Source of the DNA: a virus
DNA: 64,000 nt
Reading direction: 5' to 3' (one strand)
IMG/VR virus record: IMGVR_UViG_3300037504_000588
Location: 1-64,000 of that record
Shown here: positions 1 through 8,610 of the stretch, in pieces
Position numbering within the stretch: the stretch's first letter is position 1
Layout: the number at the start of each line of letters is the position of its first letter
Translations under genes and position numbers: made by a program
The notes under the pieces: model-generated
Databases searched by the model: none
Seen by the model: only the letters and a program-made list of their open reading frames with translations
Told to the model about the DNA's origin: nothing

Positions 1-2
1 CT

Positions 3-410
3 GATGATGTAAAATTATTAACACTTGTAAATGGGAAATGTGCAGAAACGGTTAAGCATTTGATGAAAGATGAAAGAAGCATTAAGGCTGTAGAAGCTGC
101 AATTTCTTACGGAGAAGGGAAAATAAGCAAAAAAGAATTAAAAGAATTTGCTACTGCTGCTCATGATGCTGCTAAGGTTGCTGCTGATGCTGTTTATGTT
201 GCTACTGCTCCTGATGTTGCTAATTATTATGCTGCTGAGGCTACTTCTAAGGTTGCTGCTGAGGCTGTTTATGCTGCTGAGGCTGTTGCTGAGGCTGTTT
301 ATTTTGCTGATTATTATGCTACTTATGCTGCTGCTACAAGAAAAGGAAAACTGCAACAAGCGGCAGATATAGTAAGAAGTATTATTAAAATTGAACAATT
401 TAACTTATAA
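3..410 (+). CDS. Alanine-rich phage protein, paralogue 1 (5' end outside window)
   Basis: The reading frame is open from base 3, so the gene starts upstream of the window; the first internal ATG is at 60. The visible N-terminal part (DDVKLLTLVNGKCAETVKHL) aligns closely with residues about 52-72 of the next gene, and both end in IIKIEQFNL or VIKIEQFNL, so they are tandem paralogues. The middle is a long Ala/Tyr/Val-rich stretch built from GCT-type codons. Related phage proteins are often annotated as putative immunity protein; I cannot assign a function. The highly regular GCT repeats also produce spurious long ORFs in other frames. Confidence 0.75.
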   Translation, partial: DDVKLLTLVNGKCAETVKHLMKDERSIKAVEAAISYGEGKISKKELKEFATAAHDAAKVAADAVYVATAPDVANYYAAEATSKVAAEAVYAAEAVAEAVYFADYYATYAAATRKGKLQQAADIVRSIIKIEQFNL

Positions 411-490
411 GAAATACTTTGCATTTTCTTGAAAGCTTCGGTGAGTAGGGGTTTCGCAAGATTTATTAATTAACCAAAAAACGCAAAATC

Positions 491-1027
491 ATGGACAAAG
501 AAAAATTTATCAAAAAATTAAAATCACTAAACGCTTGTGAGGAAGCAATTGAATTTGCAAAAACAAAATCATCCTGGCAAGAAGTGTATTCAGAATGCGA
601 TAGAGGCGATTGGCTGCTGTGGCTCTTCGCTAAAACAAATCCTGATGATGTAAGATTACTAATTCTTGCAAAAGGGAAATGTGCCGAGACAGTCAAACAC
701 CTAATGAAAGATGAAAGAAGTACCGCAGCTGTAGAAGCTGCAATTTCTTACGGAGAAGGGAAAATAAGCAAAAAAGAATTAAAAGAATTTGCTACTGCTG
801 CTCATGATGCTCATGATGCTCGTGCTGCTATTGCTTTCGCCGCTGCTGCTCATGCTGATACTGCCGCTGCTTATGCTGCTTTCGCTGCTTTCGCTGCTGC
901 TGACGCTGACGCTGACGCTTATACTGTTGCTGAGGCTGCTGCTTACGCTTCTACAAGAAAAGAAAAACTGAAACAAGCTGCTGATATAGTAAGAAATGTT
1001 ATTAAAATTGAACAATTTAACTTATAA
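491..1027 (+). CDS. Alanine-rich phage protein, paralogue 2
   Basis: This 178-residue protein has a globular N-terminal part of about 90 residues with a CEEAIEFA...W...CDRGDWLLWLFAK pattern and KGKCAETVKHLMKDERS, followed by about 65 residues of Ala-rich low complexity and a conserved basic tail. The N-terminal pattern recurs in many phage proteins described as putative immunity protein; that label is by memory of the family and no activity is implied. It directly follows a truncated paralogue, and the two differ mainly in the length and composition of the Ala-rich block, consistent with slippage or recombination there. Confidence 0.8.
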   Translation: MDKEKFIKKLKSLNACEEAIEFAKTKSSWQEVYSECDRGDWLLWLFAKTNPDDVRLLILAKGKCAETVKHLMKDERSTAAVEAAISYGEGKISKKELKEFATAAHDAHDARAAIAFAAAAHADTAAAYAAFAAFAAADADADAYTVAEAAAYASTRKEKLKQAADIVRNVIKIEQFNL

Positions 1028-1107
1028 GAAAGCCTTTGGGGTTTCGCAGGATTCACAATCAACTTTCACAAGATGAATAAAGAAGAGATAATTAAAATAC
1101 TAAACAG

Positions 1108-1593
1108 ATGAAATATATCATACCAATAGATAAAAAATCAATTAAAAGAAACCCAAAATACGGGGAAAAGGTAGAGTATATTCCTACTGGTAGAGAAATT
1201 ACATTTGAAAGTAACTTCATACCTACAGCTTTGAAGGATCGTTTGATTATATCAGAAAAGGGGACTTGTTTTAGTGGTATTCTAATTGAAGAACCAACTC
1301 ACGAAGAAATTCAAGAGATTCTTAAAGAGAATAAGGATGGTCAGTTTTTTTATTGCAGTGTAAAACTAAATTATCAACCTGTATATAAAAACGAACCCAA
1401 ATACTTTTATAATTATGAAATTGTAAAAGTAAAGTGCGATAGTTGTGGTGGTGAATTTATGAGTGACGAATTTAAAGAACTTGAATGTGAAGATGGATAT
1501 GATTACAGTTACACTTATACGGGTTGTCCCAAATGTGGAGCTTGGCATTGTTGCGATGTAGAATATGAAGATATTAAAGATATTAAATTATAA
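1108..1593 (+). CDS. Hypothetical protein with C-terminal zinc ribbon
   Basis: I do not recognise the 161-residue protein as a named family. Its C-terminal third carries CDSCGGEF (about residues 111-118) and CPKCGAWHCC (about 140-149), a four-cysteine arrangement typical of a zinc ribbon. The start codon overlaps the stop of a 12-codon ORF (1073-1111), which might act as a leader peptide but could be chance. It sits between the Ala-rich paralogues and the ParB-like gene. Confidence 0.7.
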   Translation: MKYIIPIDKKSIKRNPKYGEKVEYIPTGREITFESNFIPTALKDRLIISEKGTCFSGILIEEPTHEEIQEILKENKDGQFFYCSVKLNYQPVYKNEPKYFYNYEIVKVKCDSCGGEFMSDEFKELECEDGYDYSYTYTGCPKCGAWHCCDVEYEDIKDIKL

Positions 1594-1642
1594 CATGGAA
1601 CCTCTAATAATTAATAATTTTAAACTTTTAAACATTCGAAAA

Positions 1643-2863
1643 ATGGAAACTTTAACAACAATCACAAAAGAAGAATTAAATCAATTACCAGTTAATGAAT
1701 TACGTAAAGAAGCATCATCTTTAGGTATAAAGAATTATATCAGATTAGGGCAAAATGAACTAATTGAAGCTATTCTTAAAGAACAATCAAAACTTCAACT
1801 TATTGAAGAACAATCAAAACTTCAACTTATTGAAGAGATTGACCAGAAAATGGATAAAGTTATTGCAGAGAAGAATGATGATTTGTACAAAAAAGTCATG
1901 TCTTCACTGGGGGGCGAGTACGATAGTGATTTAGATGATCTTTTAGACGAAGCATCTTTTGAGGTTTTAAAAAAAACAAATTCTCTATTTGAAAAAAGTG
2001 AAGAAGTAAAAGAGTTTAATCCTTATCAATTAATAAATGAAATCAACAGTAAAAAGCCCGAAAGGGTTTTAGAAAAAGATGCTGTTAATGATACAAAAAG
2101 AAGTGATATATTTTATATTGACCCTAAATTAATTAAAGCTGAAAGTGGTTTTAATACACGTATTGATTATGGAGATATGGATGAATTGGTATCTTCTATA
2201 ATTGAAAATGGTGTAAGAGTACCATTGAGAGGATATAAGGAAGGAGATAATTATATTCTTGTTGATGGACATAGAAGGTTTAGAGCCGTTACACTTGCAT
2301 TGCAGAATGGGATTGATATAGCAAGAGTACCTTTTATATCAGAGAAGAAGAAAAGTAAAGAAGACAGGATTTTTGATATTTTGCTTTTAAATGATGGAAA
2401 GCCATTAAGTCCTCTGGAGCTTGGGGAAACATACCTTAAATTAAAAAAATATGGTTATAGTATAGCTGAAATATCCAGAAAAATAGGTAAAAGTGCAAAG
2501 CAAATAACATCTATGATTGGAGTTGCTGAATCAAGCAAAGAAGTTAAGAAGGTAATACAGGAAGGCAATATATCCGCTTCCCTTGTAGCAGAAATAAAGA
2601 AAAAGGTTAAAGATGAGGATAAGGTATCTGAGATTGTTTCTACTGTATCTTCTATAAAAAAAGAATCAGGAGATAAAAAGGGTCATAAAATAACTAAAAA
2701 AGATATTGATGATTTAGTTCACTCCAAAGAGGAAATAAAGGAAAATAAGGTTTATAAACATAAAGAGGTTATTGATTTGTTGAAAAAACAAATAGATAAG
2801 TGTTGTGAAAACTTACCAGATGAGTTAAAAGAAACGGTGATGAAAACTGAAATTGTTTTGTGA
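1643..2863 (+). CDS. ParB/Spo0J-like DNA-binding protein with N-terminal SAP/Rho-N-like domain
   Basis: The frame is open from 1565, but the ATG at 1643 gives the first conserved residues, so I choose a 406-residue protein. Residues about 8-45 (LPVNELRKEASSLGI...ELIEAIL) resemble a SAP/Rho-N helix-extension-helix DNA- or RNA-binding domain. The centre has the ParB fold signature, with DELVSSIIENGVRVPL and ILVDGHRRFRAV, followed by a KorB/ParB-type helix-turn-helix (YSIAEISRKIGKSAKQITSMI). A perfect tandem 27-bp duplication at 1781-1834 repeats EQSKLQLIE. The role could be segregation, transcription regulation or a nuclease-like activity; there is no ParA next to it. Confidence 0.85.
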   Translation: METLTTITKEELNQLPVNELRKEASSLGIKNYIRLGQNELIEAILKEQSKLQLIEEQSKLQLIEEIDQKMDKVIAEKNDDLYKKVMSSLGGEYDSDLDDLLDEASFEVLKKTNSLFEKSEEVKEFNPYQLINEINSKKPERVLEKDAVNDTKRSDIFYIDPKLIKAESGFNTRIDYGDMDELVSSIIENGVRVPLRGYKEGDNYILVDGHRRFRAVTLALQNGIDIARVPFISEKKKSKEDRIFDILLLNDGKPLSPLELGETYLKLKKYGYSIAEISRKIGKSAKQITSMIGVAESSKEVKKVIQEGNISASLVAEIKKKVKDEDKVSEIVSTVSSIKKESGDKKGHKITKKDIDDLVHSKEEIKENKVYKHKEVIDLLKKQIDKCCENLPDELKETVMKTEIVL

Positions 2864-2869
2864 AATTGT

Positions 2870-2877
2870 TATATTTG
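2870..2877 (+). promoter_or_regulatory. Possible Bacteroidota -7 promoter element
   Basis: TATATTTG lies 30 bases upstream of the ATG at 2907. I do not see a good TTTG at the expected 19-20 base distance upstream, so only half the promoter is recognisable. Confidence 0.35.
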
Positions 2878-2906
2878 TAATAAATTTTTGAGTTATTTTT
2901 AAATAA

Positions 2907-5462
2907 ATGAATATGTTTATAGATTGGAACAATTTTGAAAATGAGTTAATTTCTCGTAGAGATGAAATTAATAAAGCATGGGAGAACGATATAAGTAAAG
3001 CAGATAGATCACACTTAACTAAGAAGATTATAACCGTTACAAGAGATGGGAAAACATTCAAGCAAACCGTTTATGTAAATCCAAAAGATGATAAAAAGGA
3101 AGAGGCAGTTGTAGGTGAAGAATTGTCTCCAGAGGTAAAAGGAATGAATATCAATAAATATTCAGATAAATCTTTACTTATTACTGGTGACACTTATGTT
3201 AATATTGACACATTAAGAAAAATAAAGCAAGATATTGGTGTAGGCAACTGGAATAGTAAATTAAAAGGATGGATATTCCCTATTGCTTATCTTGAAAAAG
3301 TTTTAGGTCATATATGGTCTGGTCTTGTTGAAAAAGGAGAGGATGAAAAGGCGCAAGCGGTTCAAAATCAAAAAAACTCTACATTCAATCAAGGAGATGA
3401 AGCAAATATTCATGGAGAGAAAGGCAAAATAGAAGAAAATGTTTCTGATTCAGAAGGAACAAAATATAATATATCTCTTGATGACGGAACAAAACTTGAA
3501 GGGGTAAATGAAAAGGTTATGAATAAAGAACCTGAAAAAGATGATAAAAAGATAAGAAATATAGTAAATAACACTTCACCTGAATCAAGAACAAAGTCAG
3601 AAAAACAGATTTATGGCATTAAACCAATTAAAGATATTCATAATTATTCTTTGCAGGAATATATGGAAATGCATGGCATATCAAAACAAGACATAGATCG
3701 TGTTATAAATTCTATAAAAAACCCAAAAAAGAGAGAAGGAAGCAAAACTTCTTCTGGTAGCAGTAAACAATACACACAAAAAGATAAAATACAAGGGTTA
3801 ACAAAGAGACAAATAATAGGTAAACTTGTATATGCACATTATAATGCAGTTAAAAAAGCTATTAATGATGGAAAAGTTGTTGATGACAAAGTATTATCTA
3901 TTTATAATGACTTAAAAGAGGCTTACAGTAAGAAAAGAAGTGCAATGTCAGAAGAAACTAAACGTAAGATTAGTGAAGCACTGAAAAAGAATAAAGTTGA
4001 AGAAACAGACAATAAAATACTTAAAAAAGAAAATAACGAGGCAGAAGATCAAGGTTTTTCAGATATAAACAAAAAAGATTATCAACCTAAAGAAGGTCAG
4101 AAAATAAGCGGTGTATACTCTTCCTATTCAACTCAAGATACTGAGTTTACATTAGAAACTAAGGATTATACAGACATACCCCCATTAGATGTTGTAATTC
4201 CAAAAGCAAAAGATATACTTAATAAACCAAAGCCTTATTTTATTCCAAATATAGATGAAAAACATTTTTCAAGAAATTCTTATACCTTGTCTGCTGTTAA
4301 ATTAGATGAAGATAAATATTTGGTTGCTCTGGATGGGTTTGAGAAAAGTGAAAATTATAGGACAATATTAAATCAGTCTGGCAATTACGCCATAATGTCA
4401 TTAGATACTTTTGTAGCTACTCAAAATTATTATCAATTAAAAGCAAAGGAAGAGTTTAAGAAAAGAAAAATAGAAGATTTAGAAAAAAGACGAGAGAGGT
4501 ATGCTGAGTCCATGATGAGAATAAAAGGTGTATCTAAAGAAGAGGCTATGAAAATGGCTAAAGATTATTATAAAAAACCATCTGGACAAAGATTAAAAAT
4601 CTTATCTAAAAATAGGGTTACGTATGATCAATTACACATGATTCAAAATGTTAAAACAAAGGAAGATGGGTCTAAATTAAGCAGAACAGAAGCATTAAGG
4701 GAATATTCTGAATTAAATAAAATTAAAAACCAAAAGTCCTTAGATTTGTCTTTGCAGCAAGAATACATAGATTCTGCATATACAAAAGGAGCAGAAACAT
4801 CATTTGGAGATTCTAACACTAAAGATGACCTATTAAAAGATTATGGTGTTAAAGTAAAAAGGCAAAATGGAGATGAGATAACTAAAGATGAAATTAGTCA
4901 GATTAAAGAAGCTATGGATGTGACAACTAAACTTTTTGGCAATAATAAAGAAATGAACAAAGAGTTTGGTTTAAAAATATCTCACGCTGGAGAAAAGAGA
5001 ATGCATGCAAGAAGAGCTATTGGCTTATTTCACCCTTATTATAATGCAATAGGTGTAAGTGAAGCCTATGGTGACAATAAATTCCAATTTACTTTTGGAC
5101 ATGAGTATGCTCATTTTATGGACTATTGGATAGGAAAACAAACAGGCAACACGTATGCATCAGATAAGGAGGGAAGTGCAGCAAATGAAATAGCAAGAGT
5201 ATTTAGAAAAAATATGAACAAACCTCCTATTTCTGATTATTGTAGTAGGACTTGTGAGTGCTTTGCCAGGGCACTTGAACAATATACAGCCATAGAAACG
5301 TATGGTGATAATGTTAATAAAATTAAAAAGAAGTATATAGAAACTGATGAACAAGTAAATTTAGAAATATATAAAACTAAGATAAAGCCCCTTGTGGAAA
5401 AATTTATTGATGAAAATAAAGAAATATTAAAATCAATGAATTTATTCGATATTTTAAAATAA
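2907..5462 (+). CDS. Large polyvalent-type protein with C-terminal LPD1/metallopeptidase-like domain
   Basis: The 851-residue protein begins with a short region containing KIITVTRDGKTFKQTVYVN, a style of linker found in phage polyvalent and head proteins. A basic, low-complexity middle follows. The C-terminal part (about residues 620-850) contains ARRAIGLFHPYYNAIGV, FGHEYAHFMDYW and ECFARALEQYTA, the pattern of large polyvalent protein-associated domain 1, with a HEYAH zincin-like motif. Polyvalent proteins are multi-domain proteins of phages and conjugative elements, some of which enter the host with the DNA. Whether this one is a peptidase is inference from HExxH. Confidence 0.7.
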   Translation: MNMFIDWNNFENELISRRDEINKAWENDISKADRSHLTKKIITVTRDGKTFKQTVYVNPKDDKKEEAVVGEELSPEVKGMNINKYSDKSLLITGDTYVNIDTLRKIKQDIGVGNWNSKLKGWIFPIAYLEKVLGHIWSGLVEKGEDEKAQAVQNQKNSTFNQGDEANIHGEKGKIEENVSDSEGTKYNISLDDGTKLEGVNEKVMNKEPEKDDKKIRNIVNNTSPESRTKSEKQIYGIKPIKDIHNYSLQEYMEMHGISKQDIDRVINSIKNPKKREGSKTSSGSSKQYTQKDKIQGLTKRQIIGKLVYAHYNAVKKAINDGKVVDDKVLSIYNDLKEAYSKKRSAMSEETKRKISEALKKNKVEETDNKILKKENNEAEDQGFSDINKKDYQPKEGQKISGVYSSYSTQDTEFTLETKDYTDIPPLDVVIPKAKDILNKPKPYFIPNIDEKHFSRNSYTLSAVKLDEDKYLVALDGFEKSENYRTILNQSGNYAIMSLDTFVATQNYYQLKAKEEFKKRKIEDLEKRRERYAESMMRIKGVSKEEAMKMAKDYYKKPSGQRLKILSKNRVTYDQLHMIQNVKTKEDGSKLSRTEALREYSELNKIKNQKSLDLSLQQEYIDSAYTKGAETSFGDSNTKDDLLKDYGVKVKRQNGDEITKDEISQIKEAMDVTTKLFGNNKEMNKEFGLKISHAGEKRMHARRAIGLFHPYYNAIGVSEAYGDNKFQFTFGHEYAHFMDYWIGKQTGNTYASDKEGSAANEIARVFRKNMNKPPISDYCSRTCECFARALEQYTAIETYGDNVNKIKKKYIETDEQVNLEIYKTKIKPLVEKFIDENKEILKSMNLFDILK

Positions 5463-5524
5463 AATTAATATGTTTATATATAAATTTTACATATCTTTAA
5501 GGTCAAATTATAAACATTCGACAT

Positions 5525-7024
5525 ATGCAAACATTCGGAAAAGACTTTTACCCCACCCCAATTGGTGTAATTAATCAAATGTTATTGGATTTAGATTTAG
5601 AAGGTAAGTATGTACTTGAACCTTCTTCTGGAAAGGGTGATATACTTGATGCTTTAAAAACAAGAGGAGCTAAAACAATAGCTTGTGAGAAAAATAAAAA
5701 TCTTGCAACAATATCAAAAAGTAAATGTGATAGGTTTTTAAAGAATGATTTTCTTCAAGTAACAAGGGAAGAAATATCACATATTTCTTATATTGTGATG
5801 AACCCTCCTTTTTCAGCGGATGAAGTACACGTTATACATGCCTGGGAAATTGCTCCAGATGGGTGTGAAGTAATTGCCCTGTGTAATTCTGAAACAATCA
5901 ACAATAGTTATTCTTCCTATAGAAAAAGACTGAGTGCAATAATAAAAGAAAACGGTAAAACCCAATTTCTTGGTGATTGCTTTTCTACAGCAGAAAGAAA
6001 AACAGATGTAAATGTAACCCTTGTTCATCTTTACAAACCAAAACCAGAAGGTGAAGATGAATTTGAGGGTTATTTTGATATGGAAGAAGATGAGGGTAAT
6101 TATGATAGTGGGATAATGAAATTTGACGAAATAACCAACATAGTTAATCGTTATGTGGGCGCAGTTAAAATGTATGATTCTGTTATTGGAAAAGCAAATG
6201 AAATAAATGAATTAATTTCTCCTATTGCTAATGATAATATTTATTTTGGTTCCTATGAAAGAAGAGGAGGCGATCATTACACAATAACAAGGGAAGAATT
6301 TAAAAAATCATTGCAAAAGAACGCCTGGAGGTCATTGTTCAACAAAATGAACCTTTCTAAGTATGTTACAAGCTCTGTAATGGAAGATATTAATAAGTTT
6401 GTAGAACAACAGGAGAATGTTCCTTTTACAGTTAGAAACGTTTATAAAATGTTTGAAATGATAGTAGGAACAAGCGGTTCAAGAATGGAAAGGGTTATTG
6501 TGGAAGCTTTTGATAAAATAACAAAACATTACCATGATAACAGGTATCATGTAGAAGGTTGGAAAACCAACGATCAATGGATGGTAAATAAAAAGTTTAT
6601 TTTACCTTATGTTATACAACATTCATATTCTGGAGGAATGGGTGCTTCATATTCAAGAAGTGGAAGTCAAACAATGGATGACATACATAAGGCATTATGT
6701 TATGTAACTGGTACTTCTTTTAATAGTTCTCCTGACTGGTGGGATTTTATGAACAGGACTTACGAGAAAGACGAAGATGGTAATTTAATAAAAGGAGAAT
6801 ACGGCAGGGAAATAAAAGTTATCCGTCATTTTGGAACATGGTATGATTGGGGATTTTTTCAAATAAAAGGTTTTAAAAAAGGAACACTTCACGTTAAATT
6901 TAAAGATGATAAAGTGTGGGAGAAATTCAACCTAATGGCTTGTAAAGCTAAAGGATGGCAATTACCAGAAACTACAGAACATGATTTTAGAAAGAAAACA
7001 ACAGGAGTAGAAATATATGAATAA
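5525..7024 (+). CDS. Class I SAM-dependent DNA methyltransferase with DUF4942-like C-terminal region
   Basis: The N-terminal half has a Rossmann-type methyltransferase core: FYPTP, VLEPSSGKGDILDAL (motif I) and YIVMNPPFS (motif IV, the NPPF of N6-adenine methylases). The C-terminal half, from about residue 220, includes WRSLFNKMNLSKYVTSSVMEDI and ERVIVEAFDKITKHYHDNR, which matches my memory of the DUF4942 domain that follows such methylases in phages. It probably modifies adenine in phage DNA. No restriction endonuclease lies next to it, so an orphan anti-restriction or regulatory methylase is more likely than a restriction-modification pair. Confidence 0.85.
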   Translation: MQTFGKDFYPTPIGVINQMLLDLDLEGKYVLEPSSGKGDILDALKTRGAKTIACEKNKNLATISKSKCDRFLKNDFLQVTREEISHISYIVMNPPFSADEVHVIHAWEIAPDGCEVIALCNSETINNSYSSYRKRLSAIIKENGKTQFLGDCFSTAERKTDVNVTLVHLYKPKPEGEDEFEGYFDMEEDEGNYDSGIMKFDEITNIVNRYVGAVKMYDSVIGKANEINELISPIANDNIYFGSYERRGGDHYTITREEFKKSLQKNAWRSLFNKMNLSKYVTSSVMEDINKFVEQQENVPFTVRNVYKMFEMIVGTSGSRMERVIVEAFDKITKHYHDNRYHVEGWKTNDQWMVNKKFILPYVIQHSYSGGMGASYSRSGSQTMDDIHKALCYVTGTSFNSSPDWWDFMNRTYEKDEDGNLIKGEYGREIKVIRHFGTWYDWGFFQIKGFKKGTLHVKFKDDKVWEKFNLMACKAKGWQLPETTEHDFRKKTTGVEIYE

Positions 7025-7256
7025 TTCAGACTTAATAAAAATAGGTTTCAAAAGAATAGACCATTATAAGGATTCTGAAATAGAATACATGGTCTATCAG
7101 TTTAAAATAAATGATACAACATTTATTGATTTTACGGAAACAATATTTCCCAAAAAGGAGAAATGTTTTGATTTGGTTGTAAATAACGAAATGACAGAGG
7201 TATATTTTAATTCAACAGAAGAAATAATTAATTTTAAAAACCATTTTAATAAATGA
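7017..7256 (+). CDS. Hypothetical protein
   Basis: This 79-residue acidic protein overlaps the methylase stop by eight bases and its own TGA overlaps the next ATG (ATGA), so the three genes are probably translated together. The sequence shows alternating hydrophobic residues (YMVYQFKINDTTFIDFTETI) suggesting a small beta-rich fold. I do not recognise it. Confidence 0.65.
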   Translation: MNNSDLIKIGFKRIDHYKDSEIEYMVYQFKINDTTFIDFTETIFPKKEKCFDLVVNNEMTEVYFNSTEEIINFKNHFNK

Positions 7257-8068
7257 AAAAACAAGAAGGATTAAGGTACAACAAAGGTAAACTAAGACTT
7301 GATCTTATAACTCCTCAGATAATAAAAGGCATAGGTGAAGTTCTCACTAAAGGGGCGGAAAAATATGCTGACCGTAATTGGGAATTGGGTATGTCATGGT
7401 CAAAGGTTATAGCTTCTTTAAAAAGACATTTACTTGCTGTTGAAAAAGGAGAAGATTATGATCAAGAAACAGGTTTGTTACATATAAATCATATTCTTTG
7501 TAATGCAGGATTTTTATCTACCTATTATCAAACTCATCCTGAATTCGATGATCGTCCCAACACTTTCTTTAATAAAAGAGTGGTACTTGACATTGATGGG
7601 GTATTGGCTGATTTTAATAAATCAGTTAAAGAAAAATACAGTATAAAAAATACTCCTTATCATTGGTATTATTCTTATGAATTTAAGAAAAGTGAATTAT
7701 GGAGTGAATTAAGTCAGGATAAAGATTTTTGGTTAAAATTAGAGCCTTTAATTAAAGGAGAGGAATTACCGTTTGATCCGGTATGTTATGTAACCAGCAG
7801 ACCTGTACCAAAAGAATGGTGTGAGGAATGGTTGGAGAAAAACAACTTCCCTTGTGTCCCTGTTCACGTTGTAAATGGAAGTAAGGTTGCAAAACTAAAG
7901 GAATTATCAGAAATACATAATATTGACTGGTTTGTTGATGATAGGTATGCTAATTTTGTTGAATTAAATAAAAACGGTATATTTACATATCTATTTGATC
8001 AACCCTGGAACAGTAAATACAATGTAGGTCATAAGAGAATTTATTCCTTAAATGATTTAGTTAAATAG
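7253..8068 (+). CDS. Fusion of dATP/dGTP diphosphohydrolase-like domain and HAD 5'-nucleotidase-like domain
   Basis: Residues about 5-95 (RYNKGKLRLDLITPQ, GAEKYADRNWELGMSW, RHLLAVEKGEDYD, LLHINHILCNAGFL) match the DUF5664 / dATP/dGTP diphosphohydrolase N-terminal family, an all-alpha MazG-related fold with a metal-binding ExxD-like helix pair. Residues about 108-270 begin with RVVLDIDGVLADF, the HAD nucleophile motif DxDG, and continue with YVTSRPVP and WFVDDRYANF, as in phage 5'(3')-deoxyribonucleotidases. The two domains usually occur as separate proteins, so this is a nucleotide-pool enzyme fusion: pyrophosphohydrolysis of dNTP and then dephosphorylation of the dNMP is the natural inference. 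Confidence 0.82.
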   Translation: MKKQEGLRYNKGKLRLDLITPQIIKGIGEVLTKGAEKYADRNWELGMSWSKVIASLKRHLLAVEKGEDYDQETGLLHINHILCNAGFLSTYYQTHPEFDDRPNTFFNKRVVLDIDGVLADFNKSVKEKYSIKNTPYHWYYSYEFKKSELWSELSQDKDFWLKLEPLIKGEELPFDPVCYVTSRPVPKEWCEEWLEKNNFPCVPVHVVNGSKVAKLKELSEIHNIDWFVDDRYANFVELNKNGIFTYLFDQPWNSKYNVGHKRIYSLNDLVK

Positions 8069-8289
8069 TGATCTCTCAAATAGGCATATTTGTATTCGGT
8101 GCTTCTGCTATATGGTTTGTTGGCAGGAGGGAGAAGTGGTCAAGATGGGGTTATGTCTTAGGATTACTAAGCCAACCATTTTGGTTCTACTCTACTATTA
8201 AATTAGAGCAATGGGGAATGGTTACACTTTGCACATTTTATATGTATAGCTGGGTTCAAGGGTTTTATAATTACTGGATAAAGAAATAA
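8068..8289 (+). CDS. Small membrane protein
   Basis: This 73-residue protein starts at a GTG that shares its G with the TAG stop of the preceding gene. It shows two or three hydrophobic segments (IGIFVFGASAIWFVG; WGYVLGLLSQPFWFYS; MVTLCTFYMYSWVQGF). Similar short proteins with a WGYVLGL-QPFWF pattern are common in phages without a known role. It may be translated by coupling to the upstream fusion enzyme. Confidence 0.7.
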   Translation: MISQIGIFVFGASAIWFVGRREKWSRWGYVLGLLSQPFWFYSTIKLEQWGMVTLCTFYMYSWVQGFYNYWIKK

Positions 8290-8293
8290 AATT

Positions 8294-8521
8294 ATGATTA
8301 TAGAAATAAATAAATGTTCAGATTGTCCATTTTTTAACGAAAACCAATCATTAGATCATGGATTATATCAAACTGGAGAATATTATCCTTCGTGCGATTA
8401 TTGTGATCATGATTTTGGAAGACAATGGTCGGATACCATAGAAGATATAATTCCACCGAATGTTTGCCCTATTAGAGATGAAGGTATTTTTATAAAATTA
8501 AACGAGAAAAAATTTAAATAA
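8294..8521 (+). CDS. Hypothetical Cys-rich protein
   Basis: The 75-residue protein has CSDCPFF near the N-terminus, CDYCDHDF in the middle and a later VCP, so five cysteines plus histidines could bind zinc. I do not recognise the family. It precedes the two Dam-like genes. Confidence 0.65.
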   Translation: MIIEINKCSDCPFFNENQSLDHGLYQTGEYYPSCDYCDHDFGRQWSDTIEDIIPPNVCPIRDEGIFIKLNEKKFK

Positions 8522-8545
8522 TTAACTTTAAAAATTGCTTAACCA

Positions 8546-8610
8546 ATGAGGTATTTTGGGGGGAAATCACGTATATCTAAACAAATAAGTAATTATATAA
8601 ACAATTTATC
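8546..8610 (+). pseudogene. Remnant 5' end of a dam-like gene
   Basis: The reading frame from ATG 8546 encodes MRYFGGKSRISKQISNYIN, which closely matches the start of the next gene (MQYFGGKSRISEKVAKFIN) that begins at 8611. The reading frame then runs out of homology. This looks like a partial duplication, or the scar of a recombination that replaced the body of one adenine methylase with another. Confidence 0.6.

Noticed and set aside
138-1015. Long open frames on the minus strand and in other frames over the Ala-rich genes
   Set aside because: They are Ser- or Leu-only products of GCT-type repeats read in another frame; low complexity and no start context.
1781-1834. Tandem 27-bp repeat as a regulatory iteron
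   Set aside because: It is in frame and encodes a duplicated EQSKLQLIE in the ParB-like protein, so an internal coding duplication is the simpler reading.
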